NCBI GenBank assembly: GCA_963682025.1
Contig: OY821517.1
Span: 335,587,144 to 335,651,143, forward strand
Direction: 5' to 3'
Source of the DNA: Cordilura impudica
Taxonomy: Eukaryota > Arthropoda > Insecta > Diptera > Scathophagidae
Length of the DNA stretch: 64,000 bases
Both the position numbers and the translations under genes were made by a program. Shown in pieces: positions 37,101-49,100 of the stretch (position 1 is the stretch's first letter; each line of letters opens with the position of its first letter). A model generated the notes under the pieces. The model had not been told where the DNA came from, did no database searches, and saw only the letters and a program-made list of their open reading frames with translations.

Positions 37101-40100
37101 CGCTCAATACCATGCTTTTATACCGCTTGTCGATGGAAGACTCAAGTTGAAAAAGTTTTCTGCCTCTATTCAATGTGATTTCTTTCCAAAGACAACAAAT
37201 AAACCAGCAGCGAAATCAACAGCTGAACCTCGTAACGCCAAGAAAGGATTGACAAAAAAACGCGGTAAATAAAGGCGACAAAAAAGCTGGATGAAAGACT
37301 GGGCATTTAAAAATTTACAAGACTTAAATAGTTCATCAGCTACAATATATTAAGTATAAAAATAGTTGTGATATAAATGGATCTAATGCAATTAAGATTA
37401 AATTTTAATTTAATTTTTATTTTTAATATTATTATTATTATACATTAATTTAATTATTATTAAAAATAAATAAAAAATAATAATTTTTCAACATTTCTAT
37501 AGAAAAAAAGCGATTTTTTTCCTAAGGTTAACATATTCTGGGTATTACAGTATCGAGGGTATAAAATTTTAGTTAGGTATGTTATATACCTTCGGAAAGT
37601 TTAGTTTGTCTAGTTTCTCAGTATAAGTTTTATTTGTAAGGTTTTAGACACAATTAGGAAAAAATTCTATTTTGAATTTGCATTTGTGAAAAATTGAAAA
37701 ACCGTTGTCTTGAGTTACAAAACATTTATTTTGATAGATATCCCACTCCCATCCCACTAAGCGACCAAAAAGCTCTTAAAGGAAAAATCCTAAGCTTTCT
37801 TATGAAAAAAAAAAGGCAAAAAATGCTTTAATTTAGCAAAAAAAAAGTCAGCAAATTTTTTTTTTTTTTAAAGTATTTTTTTTCCGAAATATTGAAGAAA
37901 TAGCTATCTTAACTGTTTGGGAGAAAATTTTCTAAGAACAATAGGTAATAAGTTACATGGATGAGAAAAAACACCTGTTTGGCCAAAATGTCAAATTTTG
38001 ATCCCCTCTAACTCAGTGAGATCTGGACCGATCTTGTTGAAAAATTGTGTCTAAACTACTATCCAATAGGACTAACCTTGGTGCAAATTTCATCCCGATC
38101 GGAAGACATCAGTTTCAAAAGTTGGTGCACTTGACATGAAATCCCCCATATATATAGATTTAAAAAACATTGAAATAAAAAAATTTTATGAAAAAGTAAA
38201 ATTTCCTAGAATTTGGACATGAATTCCGAGTGCTGGGCGCTGCCAGTGGATATGTAAACAAGGCTCCAAAATTTTGGGAAAACGTTTTATTTTGAGATAG
38301 AAGTAAGTTTGTCATTTTCAGCATTAAAGGAAAAATATTAGTTGGCGAAAAAGTACAACTCCATTAAATAAAGAGAATCTTTTACAAACGGTTAAACATG
38401 GTGGAGATGGCATTATGATTTGGGGTTGTATGAGAGGGAATGGGATTGGTAAACTCGTACTTATGGAGCCCAAAATGGATCAAATTGGATACAAAAACAG
38501 TTTAAAACCAAATGCACAACAACTGAGCCGTGGAGAAGATTTTTGTTTCCAACAGGATAATGATACAAAATATATGGCGCACAATGTCTAGCTGTGCTTG
38601 CTCTACAAAACTAAAAATCAATTGAAATCACCACCCCAATCACCCTATCTTAATCTTTAAGAGCATTTGTAGGATTTGCTGCAGCGTAGAATTCGTCAGC
38701 ATAAAAGAACCTCGAAGGAGATAATAAAAAGCATTATTTTTAATGAGTGGGGTAATATGAGTAAAAAGTTACTTTATGGTTGGTTATTGCCAAATCGGCT
38801 TATAGAGGTCCTAAAGCGCAGAGAATATCCTACATGTTATTAGATCAAGTAATATTGAATGTAAATTTATTTTTTTGTTATTAACATTTCAAATGTACGA
38901 ATACTTTTTCTTATGAATTTTTCTTTTTTGCGTTTTTACCCGCATGAAATTGGTTAAAATTAATAAGCTTTAAATAAATTTAAAAAACAAAACTAATAAA
39001 TTGCTTAATACCACAGTGCAGTAGCCATTCTGGGGGGTAAGAAATTCTAAGCCAAGGTGAAGTTAATAGGTCAGTATAGTTAAACCTCCAAAGGGTTTGG
39101 CGTTCTCAGGCCAAACCTTTTTATATATGTCCTTTATATTTTTTCCTTTTCTTGATGTTTGTGTGCTTACTTTTTCATTCTTCAGCAAAATTGTAGGTAA
39201 GGCTTAAATAAATAATTTTTATTAATATATCGATGTAAAAAATGTAATAAACAATACTGATTTGATTTAATATTAAAAATATCATTCATTCATTATTTAT
39301 CCCGAATTATTTTTTTTTTAGCTTGCCCCCCCCCCGAAATGATGGGGATTTAGGACCATTTTACGGGAAAAATAGCAAAAAAAAATTTTTAACAAAAAAC
39401 CAGATGGACCGGATCCTAAAGATTACCATCCTAGTGCATTTTGAAAAAAAAAAAAATATATTTTTGATTTTAAATTTCTAGAAGATTTCATTAGATAAAA
39501 TTATTCCAACTTGATTTGCTGAAGAATGAAAAAAGAAACCGTTATAGATAAAAACAAGTAAGAGTGTTAAATTCGGCTGTGCCGAATCTTTAATACCCTC
39601 CGCCTCGGCTTGAGTATTGATAATAAATCGTCGTTCGTAAGTTATTGTGTTCTATATAATTTTTTTTTGTTTAATTCATGTTTAAGTTCTAATAGTTCTT
39701 ACGCTTAAAGGCGTTTTCAAAGAGGATTTTTTTTAAACAGAAAAAACCACAAATTATAGTACTTTCGTTGGTAGGACGGTCGCAATAATTTTATCGGTTC
39801 AGTTTTTTTTAATTAGCAACTAAACTTTAGCAACTAAACTTTAACAAAAAGCATATAGAACACAATTATTTACGAACGACGAAATGTAAACAAAATATTG
39901 GAAAAAGTAAACAATTTGTTAAACTTAATACCAAATTATTTAAGAAAATTCTTTGGGTTGGTTTTCGTCTTTTCTATTATTTCGGATTTATTTCGGTGTT
40001 TGCTTTTTGGTCATCGTGGTTGCTCATCGCCATTCATTTAGGTTATATGACATAACTTCTCGTTTAATTTAGTTTTTGCTAATTAAATAGCTCGCCCTAA

Positions 40101-43100
40101 TCTCCATTGCAAAGGTAATGGTTGTGTAGAGTGGTTATATGCATTACATCGTGCTAATTGGAGATGGCTGTATAGTTTCTTTTAACTGGCCAAATATATC
40201 TTCATTGTGGCCATATAGGTCGGATGGAGTAACAAAATAATAACCAAAAAAAAAAAAAAAGCTCTCTCAACTTTTTTTTAAAATATTGCCATATTTTGAA
40301 AACATAGAGAATAAATTTATAATAATAAATAATCAAATTAGGGATGCCAAACGCAAAAAAACCAAAAGTCCCAAACATTTTAAATAAAATAATTTAATGT
40401 TATCTTTATTTTCTGAAAAACTTCAAATTTTCATCCAAAAAAAATTGTGAAAATTTATATATAAAAAATAACATTCTCATCAAATTACGTTTACTTATGT
40501 AACAATTTTTATGTTCGCAATTCTTAAATATCATTTGACGTTTTCTTAAATTCATTGAATTTAAATTAATATTTTCTGTAGTGCGATTCTGTAAATTTCA
40601 AATTCAACGATCTGACAATCGCAAAATATATCGACATCTATTGTTGTTTGCACTAAGGATTAAGTGATTCACTAAGTACATACATCTTAACGACAGCCGA
40701 CAAATCTGTTTTTATATTTATTTAAATTGTAAACTAGTGGCACCTCTGTCAAAATAAGCGAAAAACACAAAGAATAGAAACAAACAAATTACTTCGTGTT
40801 TGACAGGATGATTTTATGTTTATGTTTAATATCTTTATTTTTTTTTTTACTAATATTTCTGTTTATTTATTCGAAAATGAAATAATGAATTGAATATGCT
40901 ATATAATTTTTTTATTTATATAAAAAAGTTTTTTAATAAAAGCAAAATTTTTCCACTATTTTATGATTTTTATTTATGTATGACGACATTTCAACCTAAA
41001 AATTTAAGTTTTTATCGATTGAATAAACAACACAAAAATGGTTGTCGTTTAGATAACAACAACAGCTGAGTTTAACAATTGCGAATATCGTTTAAAAATT
41101 TTACTGATAATTTTGCAATTTTCTTTTTTTTACGATTCGACTATCGTTAAAAGAAGTTACTGAATCGCGGTACTGAAAATTATTAATATCTCCTGAATGG
41201 TAATATTTTTTTTTTAAATGTAAACATATTTGGTGTTTTTTTTTTGGAATTTCAATTTGTGTTTAACGAATAAAATTTATATATTAAAGATGCAATTGAT
41301 GTCTTCTAAATTTAAAATTATTATTTCAGACGTTTTGATATGATTTTCTGAAATTCAATTAATATTTTCTAATTTATAATTGGAAATTTTAATTTCAGTT
41401 TTTATTAGAATTGATATTTTCATAAATTTGAATGGAAAATTTAAAAGAGTGCAATTTTGTATTTATGTGAATAATAATGCTTTATTAATTATAAACAATT
41501 TTTAAAAATTAGATGTAATCGCAATCAGATATTTTGTAGGTAAAGCAGAATAATAGTTCTATATAACTATGTAGTAGCTAAAAACTCATTGATGAACTCG
41601 GTAACTCTATTTTGTAAAGACAACAAAAAGTTAACATGCCAAACTTATGTTCATATTTGTAAAAGAATAATGAAAAAAACGTATGAAATAAAAGACCAGC
41701 CCGTGTATACTCTTAACATTGTTCTGTATGATATCCAGTTGAAAATATTAACATTCACGTTAAAATAGAAATAACTATTGCAAAGCTAATTAGAACAAAC
41801 AAAAATTGTGGCGCCATCTACTGTGGCATAGTCAAGCTGAGCAAAATGAAGTGACGCTCTGTTAATGCAAAAGAAATGTATTTTCCCCACAACAAAATAT
41901 TGCAGAATTTTATGTAAATAAAAAATATACCGATTTATTTCTAACATGCAGTTATTATGGATATTATTTGTATTATTTAATATGTGTATGTATGTATATG
42001 TAAATATTACACACAAAAAATACAACATCAAACGTTATTTTTGTGTTTTTCTCTTTAAATAAATTAATACATAAATTTTTTTTTTGCTAAATTTACATTT
42101 GGGCAATTCACAACAGGTGTTGTATATTGTATGTTGTATTGAAATACACAAAACAATCATTTGTTGTGAACACTCAGTTGTATTTTCATATTGTAAAACG
42201 CTTTCTTTAGTAATTTTCGATCCAACGAGGAAAGATCGCTTCGTCGCTTCTGCTATTTTGTATAAGAGAAAACACTTGTCAGTGTTTGAATTTTGGTCGT
42301 GAGATATACCCTGGAGTTTTAGTTACGTACCTCTTGCATTTTAATTTATAATGAAAAAAAAAAAAAAATGTTAAATGTTTCGGTTGGTACTGAAAGAGAA
42401 AATACATATTAAAAAAATATAAACATTAATATTTATATAAATAATATTTGCATTATTTGCCATATTTTATTTTATAATTATTTATGCTGATACAATTCTA
42501 TGTATTTGTTTTTTCTTTTTCATAAAAACTGGCATTCACTTGGAACTGATATGTTATGATACAATATACAACATTTACTAAACATTGCAAATGAAGTTGG
42601 ATCGTGTATCAGATTTTTCAGTGAAAATTACCAACAACAATTTTACACTATTGTAAAGTGATACACGATACAACAGATACAACGATACATTACCCATTGT
42701 GAATTGCCCAATTGTTTTTTTTGTTATTATCAACTAGGTATTTTAGCATTATTTGTTTTAGATGTTGGTGAATTTTTACTCCCTTTATATTAACTCGTAG
42801 TGTCTGCTTGTCGAAAAAATTTTGGATCGATTTTAACCACTTTCCCGTGACCCAATCGATCTGAAATTTTGCAGGCAGGCTCGTGGCAATGACAGAAATG
42901 ATCTAACAAATTTTTTTAGTGATGCCAAAACAATGGAAACTTTTAAATTTTTCTACCAGAGTTGATAAAAAAATGTACAAAGGGTTTGTTTTTATTATAT
43001 TATTACCACAACAACTACAAAAACAACAAGTCCAGCTATGACAACAATGCAACATTTAGAATAACAACAAGAACAATATAGAAATATCATGTTTTTCATT

Positions 43101-46100
43101 TTTTTTTACTTTTTGTGAGATTTCCCTGGACCTGCTGCACCGATTTTAGTGATTTTTGAAATAGAAATCTTCCCATGAATTTGGTGAATCATTCTCACTA
43201 AAAATGATAAGAACAACATAGAAAATTATATTTTTTCAAGAACTTTTTTAGTTCTTCATTCAAATCTCGGGCCCTAATCGACCGATTTGGACGATTTTAA
43301 ATAGAAAACTTCTCAGGATGTTAGTGAATCATTTTTTATGTCAACAAGTACCCTAGCTGCCCGATTGATGCCGTCATCGTGATTTCCACAGACGGACAGA
43401 CGGACATCGCTATATCAACTCCGGTTGTTATAAGGATCACAAATATATATATTTTATGGGTTCCAAAATTTTTTTTCTAATTATTACAAACGGAATGACA
43501 AACTTATATATACCCTCTGCACACTGGAGTGGAGGGTATAATAAGCAAATAAACTTCAAGATAAGGCCATGAAACAAAAGTTTGGCCTGAGAGGTCTTAT
43601 TATACTGGCTTAGAACTTTCCCCTGACTTGGAATTTCTCACCTCCTCCCACCACCAGACAATTACCCCGAAAATTTTCCACAGAATAATTTATTAGAAAG
43701 AAATCTATAATATTAATAGGGAAGGCGATTTCTTGTGACCGATGTAAGTTTCACAGTTTTATCCCAATTTTGACAAAAAATTTATCATTTAAAAGTATTT
43801 CTTTATAGCAGTTCATCAGATTTACAGATTTTCATCGTCTGGAATATTTGTTTGGAGTTATGATCGTTAAAAGTTGCTACTAACACATACATAAAATTAT
43901 ACAATGCTATGTGCGTGTTTATTAAATTTGTTAATGTGTTTGTGTTAATGAAGCATACCTTTAGGATCTTTATTAAATGAAAAAATATATTTCCTAGAAT
44001 TTGCACTCGAATTTCGAGTGCTGGAATCTGCTAGCAACAATAATTCAACTTAGTTAATGTTTTCTTATTTTTTCGTAGTATGACCGTTTTAATTTTAGGT
44101 GTACGGAGACTTTTTGCAGCAAGTGTACATGTAAACCGCATAGCAAAGCATAAACTATAACAATGCACTTGATCCATATAAAAACATTATACACGCACAT
44201 ATACAAATATTCTTATGAGCAACAAAAGCACTTTAGTGCATTTCCGGCTAACGTATTTCCGCAGTGAAGTGAATGTGCTGACATTATTTATTAGTTGCTC
44301 TTTTTCAGGGCCATTGTAGTTGTTTAGGAAAATGTAGTTTTTTTTTTTTCAAAAACTTATACTAAAATTAAAAATATTTTTTTATAGAACGTTTGCTTTT
44401 AGATTGTTGAAATGAAAATTGGTTCTGCCATTGTCCCCATTTTTGATCTTTTTACTTAATTTTTTTTTTTTAGGATAAAAGTTTTTTGATGTTGTAAGCA
44501 TGCTCTTAAAAGTGGTTTTCAATGCATATTTGTGTGTGTATGTGTGTGTGTGTAGTGTTGGGTATTTTAATTTGGTTTCTATTTTCCATTTTGCAAGTTC
44601 AAGTGGGCAAGTTCTAAACATATGTGGGAGGATTGATTAAGAGTTAAATATTAAATTTTGCAAAAGTTATAGGGCTGTTCCTTGGAACCAATTTTGAGAA
44701 AATCAATTAAAAGAAATAAAGTTTTTGAATTCTTGAAGTCTTATTATAGGTAATTAGTTATAATTCTATAGTGGCATTAGGTGCAGAGACTTTATACTAA
44801 TGCCGGCGAGATTTGCGTATGGTATTTCCGGCATGTGGTTTTTATGGACACTTAGTATTACTCACATAGAAATAACAACATAAATAAATTACAATAACCG
44901 ATTTTAATAATATCTTTATATAAATACTATTATGCCCCGTCGTGCTTCGGTATGACTTATTCACATGTATGATTTCATAATCAATTTTTCCTACGGATTT
45001 TGTATTGTAACTAACGATTGTTTGTTTGGACAGAGTTGTACCTTTTGATATTAATACGAAGTAAAAGCTGTACGGTATGAAAACTGATTCTTAACCACAC
45101 TGCCCGTTGGCCTGACTTTTGGTGAGTGTCTTAAAGCACACGACCAAAAAGTGGAAGTACGAGTGTATGTGCGATAGACGTAGGTTCTAACAGCACGGCC
45201 GCCCTAAGTAGAAAAATTTCGTGTAGAAACAATATATTCATTTATAACATAACAATTCTCAGAATGTTCAATAAAGACCGGTCTGATTACGAATATAGTG
45301 TAGTTATGAATTCTAGAAATGTATGCTTTCTTCTTCTCTATCACGCACCATTGAAACAAAATCAAAATTTGCATATTACTTACAGTATTAATAGCAATTA
45401 GCAGATTCCAGCGCTCGAAATTTGAGTGCAATTTCTAGGCAGATTTATTTTTCAACTTAGCCAATTTACAAACCAACACTTTTATGGTTTGTTATTATTG
45501 TGAATGAAGATAACAAACACATTAAGAAACACATTAACAATTTTATGTTTGTGTTAGTAGCAACTTTAAATGCAATTTACTCAAAATAAAGGAAAAAATT
45601 TAAAAATCTGTAAATCTGCAAAACGGCTAAAAGGAAATACCTTTAAAATAAAATATGTCTGGCCAATATCGGGATAAAATGGTAGAACAAAACTTCGGTC
45701 ACAAGAAATCGCGTAGCCTCTTAATATTATAGATATGTCTGAAAAATGAGGTCAAATCTAACAAGCCATTAAAATATTTTATTTTGTTTAATTTATATTT
45801 TTTTATTTCAATGATTGCTTATATATAATATTTTTTCCATTTCCTTTCGGGATAAAAATTATCAAATTTTTCGGAGCAAGCTACCTATAGCTGCCCGTGA
45901 AAAAAACATGGATATGTCAAATTAAGTCCGGCAACACTTAACGATTGGCCTTGAACTTAGAATATCATTTGGAAATTTTTTATTTTTTTTAGCGGGTTTT
46001 GATTTTGGCATTTATTCATTTTGCCAACTTTTGATTTTGAAGTTTTTTGTTTTTGGTAATTTTTATTTTTCCCGATATTTGGTTGTGGCGATTTTTCATT

Positions 46101-49100
46101 TGGCGATTTTTGAATTTTGTGATTACGTCCATATTTTCCACGACTACTGACACTAGTAATTAATGTACTTGTCAAAAGTTTCAAGACTGTCGCTTTTCAC
46201 AGCACAACATATTTTGTATAGGATGTGCCACGCCCACTAATCCTATCGGTCCAATGGTCTATAAGCTACAAACAAACAAACATCCACACTTTCACTTTTA
46301 TAATTTAAGATTTCTTTTAACCGTGTGTATGTCACTGAATTCCTCACAAAAGCCTGAACTGATTTTTATGAAGTTAATTATTAAGTTAGTTCGAGTGGGC
46401 GTGGCACCACCCATACAAATTAATTATTCAATATTATATAACTCAAGTACAATGATAGGGAGAGCTTTGAAAATTTGTGGGCGTGACTCCTCCTATACAA
46501 AGTAATTATTCAACTTCATATAACAGAGTCGGCTTTAAAAATTTGTCCGAGCTCATCTATTATAAATATTAATGTAAGGTGTCGCATTACTAGGCCTGAT
46601 CGAAGCGGTGGGCGTGGCGCTGCCCATACAAAGTATTTATTAAATGTAAATATCTGGAGTACTGTAATAGTGAGAGTCTTGGGAGTTCCGCGAGTTCTTA
46701 AGTTATTTATGTGATTAGTCGGGCAAAACGGCATGACCGGCTCAGTGGGCCTGGCACTGTCCATAAAAAGTAAATATTAAATATCATATAACTGAAGTAT
46801 TATTAAAAGAAAAACCTTAACACTTTGTATGAGTCCATCAGATATTAATGTGAGTAGTCAGATAAAAAATGGGCAGGATAGTATTAGTGGGCGTGGCACC
46901 TCCTATACAAAAGAAAGTGACAGTCTTGAAACTTCTAATAAATATATTAAGTAGTCGTGAAAAATATGGGCGGAATCGCTAAATTCAAAAATCGCGAAAA
47001 CAAAAATCGCCAAACCGTGAATCGCAAAAAGCAAAAATCACTAAAAAAACAAAAATCTTTAATATAAAAAATCGGCAAAATCAAAAAGTCGTCAAAATCA
47101 TAAATCGCCAAAACAGAAAATCGTGAAAAACAAAAATCTCAAAAAAAAAAACAAAAATATTTAAAATCAAAAATTGTCAAAATCAAAAATCTTCAAAACT
47201 TAAAATCGAAAAAATCAAAAATCGCTAAAAACAAAAATCGCCAAAATCTAAAATCGCCAAAAAATTAATAAAATAATTTTCTACAAAATGTAATCACATT
47301 TTTTTATTTTTTGTTTACGATGGGTGTGGCGAAGCGCATCGGGTAGCAGCTTATATTTTATAATTTAATTGTTTTCATATTATAGAGATTTTCTTCATCT
47401 TATTACTTCTTACCTCTTCAATTAAGCGATTGCCAAAAATACAGAAGTGAAATACTTGAGCCAGTGAATAACCCAAATAGCCAATAACGGTAAAAGCGTA
47501 AACATTGACACCCGTTATTTTTGTGGCTTGATATGCCAACAAGGTCAACAGAATAGTTGATGTCAACATGTGTAGAAGTAAGGCGGCGCCATATGTATCG
47601 CCGATAGCAGCAACTAATCTGTAAAGTATTCAATAAAAAAAGAATAAAAATATGAAGAGTATGAAGTATTTATTAGAAATGTAAAACCATCATGTTATTT
47701 TTATATTTAACACACACTCACATATGACATTTTTTTGTAAACCAAAATATATTTGTCAACTATTATGAAATAGAATTTGCTGATTTTATTTTTACTATAA
47801 ATCAGTATCTGTTCAATTTCTGCTTCACACTTTTAAAAGTTATGAGTATTATGGGGAGGGGGTCAAACAAAATCAACTACAAACCAACAGAAACACATCC
47901 GATTTAAGGCCTAAATCTTTATTTATAAAGAATATTGTAAATAAACTTGTGATGTTTTTTTTTGGTGTTTTGAGGAAACTAATGTTCCATTTATTATTAT
48001 TGGGGTTTTTGTTTATATTCTAGCAAAGATATGGACAACAAAATATGAAAACTTATTAAAGATGATTTTTCGATACATTAAGCTTTATGTGCTTAATTGG
48101 AGTATTGAAGTACAAATCTTGTGATTTCACTCTCTATCTAAAATTATCCATAAAAAGATGATTGTCTATTGAGTGCAATGAAATGAAAATTAATATACGA
48201 TTGTAGTATTGTTTTATACAACGACATTGAGGCTGAAGTCATAAATGGGCTTATAAAATAAGATAAAGTCTAATTGGATTGAAATTGTTTTGTACTTTTT
48301 TTTGCCTATAAATAAGTTTAAGTTTATATCGGCTGTGATTATTAAATGGAGAAAATATGGTTCTATTTTAAATGAAATGTTAGTAAATGTTGGGATTCTA
48401 TTTATGGGTCTATGACTAGAAATTGGCCTGCATTGTTTATATTCAGACTGATATTAAAAATTATATGCCCACTAAAAATGTCAAATAAAAAAAATCAATT
48501 TGAGTCCGATCACAGGGGAGATGTGTAAACATCTACACCTTTTCCAACTGTATTTCAGAAAGTATCAAATATATTTCAGAAAACATCTATTGAAATTCAG
48601 AATTAAATAGTAGTTTACCCTAAAATACCGAAAAGTTATTATTGTTTCTATTAGTGATTTGGAGTCGCAGAAAATGTTTAGCAATATTTGGACTTATTTG
48701 TTATGCACTGGAAAATAAACTATCAGGGGCGGCCTTTTAATCGAAAGAAGATGAGGACTTCATTTGTAAATCAGCTACAATATATAAACACCAGGATAGA
48801 ATTTTGACTGATTTTGAAGTCATCATTTTGAAAAAAACACGTTTATATCGTTACCTAAAATGCAAAAGGCCGTAACTAACAAAAAGTTAAAAATTTACTT
48901 TTTGTATAGTAGTTACGGGCTTTTAGTTAAAAACTACTATTTTACCATAAATTTGTTTTCATAAATAAAAATCCATCTTTATATATCAGCTTGATTCTAA
49001 AACTTGGGTATTAAGTTTCAAGTAGTTTTTGTTTTATGATGCTTTTTGCTTTTCCTGTAAAAAAAAATAAAAATATTAGTTACGGCCTTTTTTATTTTAG

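Larger units (their letters stand above)
34991..38246 (+). mobile_element. Helitron-like non-autonomous element A, split by the long-TIR transposon
   Basis: It starts TCTATAATATTAACAGGCAA after an A. The second part (38151-38246) ends GAATTCCGAGTGCTGGGCGC TGCCAG before T, a mutated form of the CTRR end seen in the other copies. The 35408-38148 transposon is inserted at a TA in its middle. See copies at 43704, 45398 and 61406. Confidence 0.55.
32340..38911 (+). mobile_element. Tc1-family element expanded by nested insertions
   Basis: GGAAAAAGTATTCGTACATT at 32342 and its complement AATGTACGAATACTTTTTC at 38892 form terminal repeats of about 22 bp, each next to a TA. The C-terminal two thirds of a Tc1 transposase lie close to the right end (38350-38842), as in a normal Tc1. 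The interior is swollen to 6.6 kb by a low-complexity tract, a hAT remnant, a mini-me end, a Helitron-like element and the long-TIR transposon. Pairing of these two ends is inferred. Confidence 0.5.
39553..43542 (+). mobile_element. 3-kb dispersed repeat, copy 2, with two inserted transposons
   Basis: It starts AACAAGTAAGAGTGTTAAAT and ends TGGAGTGGAGGGTATAATAA, matching 1281-4330 almost throughout. It is longer because of insertions at 39629-39881 and 42100-42710 and because it keeps a GACAGACGGACATCGC segment at about 43391-43490. That GACG run supports kinship with the mini-me-like family. Non-coding. Confidence 0.75.

Noticed and set aside
44382..44621. 79-codon minus frame
   Set aside because: AT-rich intron sequence with a TG microsatellite. 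No family, no codon signal.
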